The notes beneath the pieces are model-generated. The model did no database searches, was not told the origin of the DNA, and saw only the letters and a program-made list of their open reading frames with translations. From contig JALGPY010000010.1 in NCBI GenBank assembly GCA_023055425.1, forward strand, positions 22,336,363 to 22,400,362: a stretch of DNA of 64,000 nucleotides, given 5' to 3'. Made by a program: the position numbers and the translations under genes. This DNA comes from Linanthus parryae (lineage: Eukaryota; Streptophyta; Magnoliopsida; Ericales; Polemoniaceae). Shown here one piece after another: positions 20,907-33,504 of this stretch; the first letter of the stretch is position 1, and each line of letters opens with the position of its first letter.

Positions 20907-23900
20907 CTGAGCTTCGTCCTCGAAGCTTAAGCCAAATACTCCACGGGAATGAAATACTTTTATGGTTAATTAGTATATAAGATATTGCATATATGATATG
21001 CAATCTAATATGGTACGCAACCGTGTAAATAATTTACGCGATGCTCATACTTAATATGACGGTGTAATGGTTATGGTACGAATCAAAGGGTTACATCCTC
21101 TCCCCCTTAGGATAGTGAAGTCCCCGAAACTCAATATACTTCGTTATTAATCTAAGGTCGAATGATCGCGGCATATTTGTCTAGGAAATTCTAATATGTA
21201 ATTAGTCGATTTTCGAACTTAGTTGAACCACGAGTTAAGGTATCCTCCAAGATCCTACGACTTTAAATGACATTTAGATTGTCGAATCATTCCTTGATTA
21301 TCCGGGTGGAGGTTGGTTTACTCAAATACAAGATAAGCCATTGTTTCTACTAATATCTCACTTCTCTGTGACACCATCCGCACGGTCTGCTTAAGAACAT
21401 GTGTAACCTTTGGTTCAAACAAAAATAACGTTAGAGTAGCCTGATAGAATAGTATAACATTTAGGAATAGCTAATAAGTAAAGGAGCATTCCACGACCCC
21501 AAATAACTATATAGCAATATAACTCCAATATGCACACTTCCAATGACGAATCTTACCACCTACCTCGAGCTTGAATCTGTACCCTAATTTAGTACATGAA
21601 GCCTAACCATGCCCAATGACGATAGTACTGAAATCAAAACATCCCAAAATCTCAATAAACTTCTAAGGCCAACTAAAAAGCCTATTTGTTATCATATGTG
21701 GTCCATAAATAACCGCAATAAAATCCTATGGTAATTTTAAGAATATAGCGAACAAAACTCATGGTAATACGATACTCTTACTCTTTGGAACCTACCAATT
21801 GACCAAAAATATGCGATGTCGCCCAAGGATCCTAGAAGTATGCGGTGAATTACTAGAGAGAACACAATACCAAAGACCAAACTGCCAAGCCCTTCATTAT
21901 GATCTCAATAACCTTAGTCAACCATTACTTGAATTAAACCTTAGTGCAAAACTCAATACCATGTCATTAATGACAAGAGTTCAAGTAAAACTTATGGGAA
22001 GAGTATATATCACAAAGATAGACAACTTAAACTACCCAGACATATAATCATATTATATATCTCCAAGTAATTTTGTAAAGACTTACTAGTTCGTATTATA
22101 TTGGGAGACTTCGATCATATCAATAACCATATTCATCCACGAGTCCGGTTGTCGCGTTTCTGCCGCTATAGAAATCTATTCTCATGATTCTGAACCCCTA
22201 AGATTACCTTGTGGTAAGTTGACTCTGGTTTGGGTTATCTCCTTGTTACATTTGTGTTATTATCAACTCTGACGGGCTTTGCGATTTCCGTCGTTGTTAA
22301 GGATGTCTGATTTATGACTCTTCTTAATGTTGTAAAAGTGTGCTCTATCGGATTTGCTTCTTACAGTATGAACTAGTGCATCCCTTCTTAATATATCGTT
22401 GATACAGGTAAAAGATAACATAACATATAAGATGCAGATAAGGATATAATATAGCCCGTTGATCACTATCACAACATTTCTAAAGTACAATCAGCTAAGC
22501 ATGAATTTTTCACGTGCGTTATTCTGCTACACCTCTTTCCTCTTCTTTGAAAACTAACATTGGCCCATTCGGGCAACTATATTGTGAATCTATCATGATG
22601 TCATGCCAAAATCCCAAATTAATTTTTCTTTAAGCAAGCCTGTTCGGCTAGCACAGTATCATAATCTCAGCAATGTGTCAGCATACTGCACATCATGCCT
22701 TTTCCTTTCCTTAAATATCGTACTAACATTTTGCAAATTCATATAAACATGTAATCATCTTATGAAAGATAATTAAATTAATAAAGTCCTAAAATCTAGA
22801 GCCGGTCATTTGTGCAAATATGCTACCAAAGAGCCTATTCTTGAACATTCTAACTATGTCTTGCAACCGTATCTAGAGCTGGATTTCTTACAGTAGGTCC
22901 TTCTATAGACCTAGTACTTGGGAGTACGTGGGGGTAATATCTTGATAACCAAATGTTTCACATAGCGAAGACTAAAGACTTTTATTTAATCCACATGTCC
23001 TTTATCGTACGTTTCTACCTAGTGTCCTAATCAAACCCCAAATAACGAATTAAATTTATAACTTCTCATAGTCTAAATTTGTTACTCGCCTCATTAATGT
23101 GGGTTCATAATAATTCAATTAAATGACATGGTTCTCTAATCGACCTCATGTAACGAATCTCCAAACATAAAGTTATAACATGCCTCCAACTTCCAACACG
23201 GACTCCATGTTTTACTTAACATATGTTTCTTAGTAACTGATATTATTGTCTCCATAATGTTCGTACCACAAATCATAAGCTAAACAAATGCGAAGTTGAA
23301 GAATTTAAAACGCCTTCCCCAGGCACAACTCCTAAAGACAATCCATATATGAACATATCCTTACCGTAGACAATGATATTGTAACAATACTCCAAGTATG
23401 TAATAATATCGGAGATAGTTAGCTAATATAAGAAACTTTCATAATTTTCCTACTACAGAATAGTATCTCCCAGATAAAAAGTCATGAACTAACAGATTTC
23501 AAATATAAACTTCCAATATCTGAGATAAAATTTCTAAAATAATCTCCAGACCAAACTTTAACATTAAAATGACACCAAATGCGCAGACCCTCACTAGATA
23601 TGTCATAAGATGTACTCAATTATTGTAGACGATCATCGGTGATCCAGCTATTTACCCTACAGCTAAACACCAGCTTTCCCCAAGCGAGTCCTGTACTCTG
23701 TAACCGAATTGACATCCGATCCTCAAGAAATATTAGGGTGACCAGACTTCAAGCAACTCCATTTTTATTTTTATTTTTGAATAGTTAAGTACCATCTAAG
23801 CTCCCAAATTATTTATGACTAATTAGTCTAGTATTGCCTCCCGAGTACAAATCTTAGAGAAGTAAGCTCCAAACACCCACTAACCCATCAAACCATTCAA

Positions 23901-24915
23901 TAACTAAAGATGTAATGATCTAGTTGACACGAGTCGAAAATTCAACGTGTTGATCTCCTAATTGCTTGTCTCAGGCGAGGGTGGGATGTAACTTCCACGA
24001 CCGCTTCTAAGATAACTCTCTTTCATCCCCAGAAGTAACTCGTTCTTGACCCATAATTCTAAATTATCGCCCCAACCAGTACCTCTAGTACGCCATCAAA
24101 GTCTTCAAAAATATAGTTAACAAATCTAGAGTTCATCATTCAGGTATCTTAACATTATCTTACGTCTCTTAAACCCAAATTTTCCAATGGTCGAAATCTG
24201 ATACTCTACCTTAGAGCTTTTATAAGAGTCTCGTACCCTAGCAATATTACCATCGAACGAATTATCACCCCATGTGGTTATTTTTCTGAGCCATTTGTTC
24301 TTGTTGAATCTTCCTAGCGTAGTACTGTAGTGGACTATCAGTCACATTCCTATGCCATCCCCTATTGTTTTGTCCTATCACGATTTCAGGGACTCGAGTA
24401 AATAATCTCAAAAAATGCACAATTATTAGTCTATATGTCACAAGTGTCCCATATAAAGTAGCATCTATCACACGAAGATCAGAACCTGCAACATTTAATT
24501 ATTCGCAGTAATACACATGTAGCTCCTCTTTTCAAATTAATCAGCATATTAACTGTAATTCAGAATCTAGTCTCCACATTTCGTAATTTATATTTACCAT
24601 ATTAGGAGTAACACTTGTCACTGATACTCATACAATTCGTCCCCTCATATAGAACATGATTCATACTCAAGAATCTAATTCGGGTAATCCATACTTTTCA
24701 TTGTCTATCATAGGGATAACAGTTGCCAGTTTATCCATCAATAATGAATTCCTCAAATCGAACAAAATAACAACATCAAAGGATGAGGGTGGGTGGGACA
24801 ATAAGTCTGATACTGTGGCTACCCGTATCCCGATCGGCTTTTCCAATTTTAGATTTTCTTACCCTAAATTCATTTTATATATCCCTACATGTTTTAATTC
24901 CCTTTTGGATTGCCT
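20907..24915 (-). other. Non-coding interior of the LARD-like element
   Basis: About 4 kb of AT-rich sequence between PPT and PBS. No ORF exceeds about 103 codons, and no protease, RT, RNase H or integrase motif was found on inspection of the frames. At 21091-21135 a second PPT-like segment occurs (minus strand AAGGGGGAGAGGATGTAACCC), suggesting a relic of another LTR junction or a duplicated 3' end. Confidence 0.65.
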
Positions 24916-24927
24916 GCTCTGATACCA
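24916..24927 (-). other. PBS (tRNA-Met) of the LARD-like element
   Basis: Minus strand TGGTATCAGAGC, complementary to the 3' end of initiator tRNA-Met, two bases from the 5' LTR. Confidence 0.92.
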
Positions 24928-25301
24928 CCTGTAACACCCCTCGTTTCCCAAGCTTTCCGTTCCAGACCGGAGAGCCTAGGAGGGTGCTACTCGAAATGAA
25001 ATGGCGGGAATCAAGAACAATACATCCATTAATTATACATTACAAACTTAAATGTTGTCTCCAACATGATATTACATTCTATTATACAAGGTGATGTTAG
25101 ACTAGAAGATAAACTTATTTAAAACTACTACGAAGTTACTATAACAATACTACCATACACTACGTGAGGTCCGTGATACCCTTACGCCGAACTCCCTTCG
25201 CCTATACCTGCGGGGGAATGAAACAAAGACCGCAGTTTTTTCAAAAGTCAGCAAGAAATACTGAGTAAGCAACACCCAAACGTGTAAACAGATGAAGAAG
25301 C

Positions 25302-26860
25302 TGTAGGATTTTGATTCATGGATGCGCAACGGAAACAATAATAAACCATGAAAAACCCTCCAAGGATCACAAGTCAAGAGACATAACGATGGTAAAGGAA
25401 GAAATCAATTAACACACCTTAGGGTTCTCCTTTGATGACTTCAAACGCGAATTGTGTCACGTCTCTACGGTTGATCCACGCCTAGAGGTGAGATATAGAT
25501 CTTCCAATCCTTGGTGCTAGCCTGGAAAGAGGAAGAGGAAGAAGAATCACGCAACAATGGAGCACCAAGGTGGGGCGGCTCCTCCTTGTAGGCCGACGGG
25601 TAGGGGGCGGTCCCAATGGGGGTTCGGCCCTCTTTTGGGACTTGCTCTCTCTCCTTGCTTTGTTCTCCCCTTCTCTATCATATAGATGTGTATGTGTGTA
25701 GAGAGAAAAATAAGCTAGGAGTGTTCTTTATATAGTCCAACAACTCCTTGTCCTACTACATAAAGAACCCCTCTCCTAATCCTACTCAAGTTCGGATTAG
25801 TCCCCTTTTGCAAAAAATAGTCCTTATCATGTCAATACATGGATTAATTCTATTTGCAAATTAATCCTAATCATGTCTCTACATGAATTAGGCCACCTTG
25901 GCATATCCTAATCATGTCTATACATGGATTAGTCCAACTTACATATTAGTCCTACTAAGTTAGCAAGTTGTTGCGATTTGATCCTTTTAATTAATTAATC
26001 ATATTAAAAAATTATTTCCCAAGTCTAGTTCACCTCTATATGGCGTGTGACCCCATAGGTTCTATTTAGTTGGTAGTAACAATTTACTAATATGGAGCGG
26101 CCTCTAGCAAGACATCCATTCTAGCCAACAAATAGAATAGTCATCATGACAAACCTTGTGAAAGTATTTGTCTCATCCCTTTGTCCCAATATCCGGATTG
26201 GACATGAGACATACAAGTCACACTCGTATATCCAATCCATAGTTTCTCGATCCTGGGAATAGCCTTATTCGTACAAATAACATCAATATCCCATATTGAT
26301 TTATTTGAGTCTGGCCAGACATTTTATCAGCACTGTCCCTCGAGTGGCCTAGGATATTTGCTCCCGTTATGTGGGAGGGACAAATTCTATCTACGTCCAC
26401 TACGATCTCTAAGCTTGCTTCTTATTGTATCCAGTACACGCCTTTATAACTACCCAGTTACGGTGTAGCTTTTGACGCTACCAAAATCACAATAATCCAC
26501 AGCTAGAATATCTAGTGACTTCAAGTCTAAGGATGACAATACTGTTGCACCGCGAGAAGCGCTTGTGACTTAACATAGCGTGTATGTAGCCTTCTCGGAG
26601 ATGGGTCAATCCAGTATGCCATTACTCCTAATGCATACCCATGTGTTGGATCATGATATCTCCATATCAATTCAACCCCATACTAGTCTATAGATGATTG
26701 TCCTATCAATCATTATAATCGAATAGGGATATTTAAGAATATAACACTTATATTCTAAGGACTTCATTCATGTTAACATATCTCCATATCGATAACATAA
26801 TGAATCGTAAATCCATAAATGTCACAATTAATTGATTGCCTCTAGGGCACAATTCCAACA
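25302..26860 (-). repeat. 3' LTR of the nested Copia
   Basis: 1559 bp; compared with 31945-33504 the first ~130 bases differ at about four positions, so the LTR pair is young compared with the eroded coding region. Confidence 0.92.
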
Positions 26861-29800
26861 GTCTCCCACTTGCACTAGAGTCAATCTCCTGCATCATATG
26901 CCTATTGATCTAGCGCGGCCCTCCACGCTTCCGGTGCGTAGGGGCGAGACATCTGTTGGTACCTTGCAAATATTCACATCTCTTCTATCAACAATTTGAT
27001 TGAGATTGAATATTCTGAGTAAATGCATCTTATGTATTAATTTACTCAGTCCTCTATGTTAGAATCAGTGACTGAATCTTGCCTGGTACCTTTCCAGCTC
27101 ACAGTCGCTCCCACTAGGGCAAAACACAAAACTCGACTTTATAATCTGAAATCTTCTTTGTTAGATTTGAAGTTCGCATCACTGTAACCCCTTACAGTAA
27201 ACTCTTCGTATCTTCAATTTATCAAAAATTCATCCTTAGTGCTTCTCAAGTACTAAAGAATAATCTTGATAATTATCCAGTGACGCTCACCCGGATTTGA
27301 CTGGTATCTTTGTGTCATGCCTTATGACACGTCTGGCCTAGTACATTCCATGGCGTATCTCGTGAATCTAATTCATACGGTCCATTCCCAATCTAATTGG
27401 AAAGACAATTAGCCCTCTAAATACTAATTCCATGTGACATGGGTAAGAATCAATATTCTTTTCACGTTTAACCATTTCAACACCTTTGTCAATTTATGTA
27501 CTATGACCTAAGCTATACAACCATCTTGATCTACCTCAATAGATCTTTACAAGTTGCTTCGCTTAAGTCTACCATTAGAAAGTCAATTCCCTAGTCAATC
27601 TGTGTAAGACTGCCAAGTAGGGGCAACATTCCCAATGATTAAGTATGTCTCCACATACAAGACCAGAAAAATAATTGTGCTCCCACTAACCTTCTTGTAG
27701 ACACAAGTCTCATCTTCAATTTTGATGGAACCAAACTCCTTTGATTGCATCATTAATTCGAAGAGTCCAACTCATAGAAGCTTGATCCAATCTATAAATA
27801 GATTGCTACAAGCAAGATGCAAATGGATTTAAGCATCACAATTGGGGAAAGATTTTGTCATAGTCTATACTATGAGCTCACATGAAATCCCTTTCCTTCC
27901 AATTTTCCCTTAAAGGAAATCATATTACCATCCATGTTGGTTTCCTCATAACCCACTTGCACCCTATGGGTCCTACCCTTCAGGTGGTTCCATCAAAGTC
28001 TATACTTTGTTGGTATACATGGATTCCATATCGTATCTCATGGCTCCAAGCCATTTCTGAGAGTATGCCCATACGTGGCCATCTCATAGGTTGTAGGCTC
28101 ATCTTGATGAGCAATATATCAGGGGTTATGATAAATCCTTATTTCTCTAGTCCCTCGATATATCCTACCTGACCTACGAGGTTCTTGTGTTTTCTGAGTA
28201 GGTTGCTCCACAACACCTTGTGATCCTGCTCATGTTCCATCAAAAGGATCAATGTTTTGTTGTGGTTTTTGAACTTCTTAAAGTTCTACTGTCCTCCCAC
28301 TGTTTCTTTTAGAGACTATCTCTACCTTAGAAATATTGTGGTTCGAGCAACAAACAATTTGTTCTCGATTGGGTTGTAGAAACAATATCCTTTTCAGGAT
28401 ATCCCACATAACAATTATCTGACTTGGGTCCAAGTTTGTTTGTAAACTCTTTTACATAAACTTCCTAACCCCAAATCTTTATGAATGACATACTAGGACA
28501 TTTCCTAGTCCATATCTCATATGGTGTTATTCATAATCCGTTTTGATGGAACAAGGTTAAGGGAAAAATTTGCTGTAATTAGAACATAGCCCCAAAAGTA
28601 AACTGGAAGTTCTGTTTGACTCATCTTGGACCGAACCGTGTCCTACACGGTTTGAACTCTCCTTTTAGACACGCCAAAACCATGTGGCGTGCTAGGTGGA
28701 GCGAGTTTTGGATCATATCCAACACTCCCATAGATTCTTGTCAAACTCTTGACTCAAGTAATCTCCTCTATGATCCAATCGTAGAGCCCTGATACTTTTG
28801 ACAAGCTGGTTCTCTACTTCATTCCTGAATATTTTGAATAATTCAAAGGATTCTGACTTGTTTCTTCATAAGATACACAAATCCATATTTCCCTGATCCC
28901 ATCAGTAAATATGATGAAGTACTGAAAACCATCTTTAGCATTTGTGCTTAGCGGCCTTCATACATCAATATGTATGATTCCCAAAAGATCATATCTTTGA
29001 CTAATAAGTCTTACATGTCTCATATGATTCAATAATCAAATGAGTTCCAGAGATCCATCCACATGGAGTTCTAGATATGTATCTCTTATTTATGAGGCCT
29101 AAACGATAATGCTAAAGATAAGTGAAGTTCATATCATAATATGCAAACTTCTTGGTATTAATGTTATAGATGAAATTATCATGATCAAGGATATACAATC
29201 CTCTTAGACAAAGTTGCATTACAATAATGCATATCATAATAAATGGATCAACATTTGTCCTTTATTATGATAAGGAGCTTTCTTGTCCATACAAGAAACT
29301 ATGATAATGGTCCTACTCATAGCAGGGACATAATCACTTTTGTCTAATTCTTGAACAAATTCATAGAGGTAGAAATAATTCCCCACGGCTATTTCAGCAA
29401 CCCTTTGCTTCATAGCCCTACGTGTAGGACTATTTCTTCCTTATCCAATTGTCTTTGTCTCTTGAGATCCTCCACACTTCCATAAATGTGAGATCCTCAT
29501 CTAGTATCATATACTTATGATAATGAGATAGACACATTGATTTCTATAACAAAAATACCCAAATCGGAATTCATAATTCCTTTATTATTTACTTCCAGGT
29601 ATTTTGGGTAGTTTCTCTTCCTCTACACCACCTTTGGGACTTTGAGGCAACTTGGTTTTAGCAACAAGCTTGCTTTATACAATGGGGTCGGAGCAAACTA
29701 TTTGCCCTTATCTATGTTGTTATCCAATAACAACTTTGCCCATGCCCATTATTAGTGTTTTGTTTTAGTGATTTTTCAATCATATTGAGTAAATCAATTT

Positions 29801-31930
29801 TAAAACAAAAATATAATTGCATCCAATGCAATTTTTGGTCCACTTGGGTGAATAACCGTTTATTCATCATCTATCTCATAGATAATGCATATTCACTAAT
29901 GTTTCAATCATATTGAATTAGTATATTTGCATAACCCAAAGTGGAGCAACACTTCAAACCTTTCATGTCTAGCTCGCTCTTTTGAAAGAGCTTCTTTCAA
30001 TGTATGATCATATCATACTTCTCCATGTTTCTCTTCTTGCTTCCAAATCTCAGAGTTCATGGCAGCTAGCATGAGGCAAGTCATAACCAAAGAACCATTC
30101 TTTGGTGTTCCTTCCATTAGGTTTTAATGTGTTTTGGTAGTTGGTAGGAAGAGAACTTTATGTTCTACGATGTACAATAATTTCTCTTTTATTTGAGAAC
30201 AATTCTCAATTTTATACCAGTCTAGAAAAAGATAAAGTCACGTTTTTTTTATTTGTTCAATGCCATGGGAATTCAACATAATAGGATTATGCAAAGTTTG
30301 TGACGTTTAACTATATTTAACAAGGATTTAAATTGTTAAACATAGCTCCCACTATTTTACTACGGATTAATAACCCTCCAAATATTAATGCGGAAAATAT
30401 CCTTATATTTTCTAGTGGGCCAAGATCCATGTTTCATCTCCTTATGAGTTTGCTTTGGCAAGTCACCCATAATTCGACTACTTTAGGTAGGAACAATTCC
30501 AATTGCATCCCTTATGCAACTCTTGGTTCAATTGGGCAAATAACTCCTTATTTATCCATCCATATGGATAATCCCAATTGATTGCCTCTAGGTCTCTTAA
30601 TCATATTAATAGCCCAGTTGTGTTCATTCTCTAATTTAAACAATTGCACATTGTTACGTGCCATCGCATTCCATCATTATGAACCAAGTCGCCATGCTTT
30701 GGCACGCACGATCTTGATAAATAATGATGATAATGAGTTTTTAAATAACGAGAAGGCAAGAACTCAATATTTGAATTTTGAGGGATTTTTAAATTCAATT
30801 TTAATTATTTTGTTGATCAATATCAACTAATCTATCTATTTGAGTTTGGGCACAACTCCAAATAATAGATCCGGGTTGTCTAATTATCTTATATCCTAAT
30901 TGCATGCATCATCCATACACCAACCACACAATAATAAGACAATAAAGTAAACAACCACAAAACAGAAATTAAACGTGATGTGGATATGGCCTTTTTTTTA
31001 ACTAAGATAATTCCAAGCCAATGGAATTATCTATGAACCCTATAGCAAACACATCTCCATGCGTCTTGATCTTTTGGTCCATCCTTCATAGTCATGTGGA
31101 ATGCTCCATGCTCCATGCTCCATCTTTTGTGGCTCCTTTTGGCTTTGGGCTTCTTTTCTTCAATGTTGGCTAACAATCTACTTTATCTAGCACTAGCTAA
31201 CTTCTATACTAAATAAAATAAATCTCACAAGTTGAGAAAAAATGGCTCGCAGGCCATAAAACCCTAATTAATTATTACAATTAATTGATCAGCTCGCAGG
31301 CCGTAAACCAAAAAAAATTAAACATCCACATCAAACCACATCCTAAGGCCATACCCAATCACCATGCGATTTGCACATAAATAGTTAAAATCCAATTTTA
31401 ACGCGCTTGGTCAATTTTAATTGATTTTAGGATTTATAGGGTTAAAACGGTCCATGGGCCCAACAATCTAATTTCCCGGGCCCAAAAAGGTGAACCGCAA
31501 GGCCCTAGGGCCGGGCCGCCCCCTAGCCCACGCGGCTAGGCCGCGGGCTAGGGCCGCCCGGCCCCTAGGGCGGCCAAGACTTGGGCGGCAAGCAAGAGGG
31601 GCGGTCCTCATGGGGGGGGGGGGGGGCGAACCTCTATAGGGAGTTGTTTCCAAAACAACTCCCTTGCTTAGTGCCCAAGTTTGGTTGTTTCCTTGTTTTG
31701 GAAGAACTCCTTCTTCCCCAAGGATGCCCAAACCCTAGATCTAAGATCCTAAAATTTCTCAAACTCACCAATTCATGCATCCAATGCAAAAATTAGATCT
31801 TGTTATGATAGATTATTGACAAATTGCATCCCATGCTTGATTTGTCTTGTTTTACGCGATAAACAATCAATTTAAGGTGTAAAACAACTAAAACGTAACA
31901 CATAAACCACGTTTATGCTCTACGGCCTGT
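26861..31930 (-). pseudogene. Decayed Copia gag-pol interior
   Basis: Minus-strand remnants in order: integrase C-terminal part near 28700-28540 (STPHGFGVSKRRVQTV, KMSQTELPVYFWGY), RT start near 27990-27870 (NMDGNMISFKGKLEGKGF), RT middle near 27850-27760 (LSPIVMLKSICILLVAIYL) and the catalytic region near 27690-27635, where YVDD is replaced by YVET (27657-27646). Many stops and frameshifts. Gag and protease are not recognisable. The family protein would process gag, copy the RNA and integrate the cDNA; this copy is non-functional. Confidence 0.75.
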
Positions 31931-31944
31931 GGCTCTAATACCAC
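31931..31944 (-). other. PBS of the nested Copia
   Basis: Minus strand GTGGTATTAGAGCC, one substitution from the tRNA-Met consensus TGGTATCAGAGC. Confidence 0.8.
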
Positions 31945-33504
31945 TGTAGGGTTTTGATTCATGGGTGCGCAACGGAAACAATAATAAACCATGCAAAACC
32001 CTCCAAGGATCACAAGTCAAGAGACATAACGATGGTAAAGGAAGAAATCAATTAAAACACCTTAGGGTTCTCCTTTGATGACTTCAAACGCGAATTGTGT
32101 CACGTCTCTACGGTTGATCCACGCCTAGAGGTGAGATCTAGATCTTCCAATCCTTGGTGCTAGCCTGGAAAGAGGAAGAGAAGAATCACGCAACAATGGA
32201 GCACCAAGGTGGGGCGGCTCCTCCTTGTAGGCCGACGGGTAGGGGGCGGTCCCAATGGGGGTTCGGCCCTCTTTTGGGACTTGCTCTCTCTCCTTGCTTT
32301 GTTCTCTCCTTCTCTATCATATAGATGTGTATGTGTGTAGAGAGAAAAATACGCTAGGAGTGTTCTTTATATAGTCCAACAAATCCTTGTCCTACTACAT
32401 AAAGAAACCCCTCTCCTAATCCTACTCAAGTTCGGATTAGTCCCCTTTTGCAAAAAATAGTCCTTATCATGTCAATACATGGATTAATTCTATTTGCAAA
32501 TGAATCATAATCATGTCTCTACATGAATTAGGCCACCTTGGAATATCCTAATCATGTCTATACATGGATTAGTCCAACTTGCATATTAGTCCTACTAAGT
32601 TAGCAAGTTGTTGCGATTTGATCCTTTTAATTAATTAATTAATCATATTAATTAATTATTTCCCAAGTCTAGTTCACCCCTATATGGCGAGTGACCCCAT
32701 AGGTTCTATTTAGTTGGTAGTAACAATTTACTAATATGGAGCGGCCTCTAGCAAGACATCCATTCTAGCCAACAAATAGAATAGTCATCATGACAAACCT
32801 TGTGCAAGTATTTGTCTCATCCCTTTGTCCCAATATCGGGATTGGACACGAGACATACAAGTCACACTCGTATATCCAATCCATAGTTTCTCGATCCTGG
32901 GAATAGCCTTATTCGTGCAAATAACATCAATATCCCATATTGATTTATTTGAGTCTGGCCAGACATTTTATAAGGACTATCCCTCGAGTGGCCTAGGATA
33001 TTTGCTCCCGTTATGTGGGAGGGACAAATTCTATCTACGCCCACTACGATCTCTAAGCTTGATTCTTATTGTATCCATTACACGCCTTTATAACTACCCA
33101 GTTACGGTGTAGCGTTTGACGCTACTAAAATCACAATAATCCACAACTAGAATATCTAGTGACTTCAAGTCTAAGGATGACAATACCGTTGCACCGCGAG
33201 AAGCGCTTGTGACTTAACATAACGTGTATGTAGCCTTCTCGAATATGGGTCAATCCAGTATGCCATTACTCATAATGCATACCCATGTGTTGGATCATGA
33301 TATCTCCATATCAATCCAACCCCATACTAGTCTATAGATGATTGTCCTATTAATCATTATAATCGACTAGGGATATTTAAGAATATAACACTTATATTCT
33401 AAGGACTTCATTCATGTTAACATATCTCCATATCGATAACATAATGAATCGTAAATCTATAAATGTCACAATTAATTGATTACATCTAGGGCACAATTCC
33501 AACA
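31945..33504 (-). repeat. 5' LTR of the nested Copia
   Basis: 1560 bp, partner of 25302-26860. Confidence 0.92.

Larger units (their letters stand above)
25302..33504 (-). mobile_element. Copia LTR retrotransposon nested in the LARD LTR
   Basis: 8203-bp element, minus orientation. LTRs 25302-26860 and 31945-33504 start TGTAGG and end CCAACA; perfect 5-bp target duplications GAAGC (25297-25301, 33505-33509). PBS at 31944-31931 reads GTGGTATTAGAGCC (tRNA-Met type); the PPT beside the 3' LTR reads AAGTGGGAGAC. The interior is 5.1 kb with pol decayed by many stops. Gene order integrase then RT identifies Copia. Confidence 0.93.

Noticed and set aside
31468..31731. Pro/Arg-rich 87-codon ORF
   Set aside because: Arises from a GC-rich, poly-G-containing stretch in the Copia interior close to the 5' LTR; no gag features.
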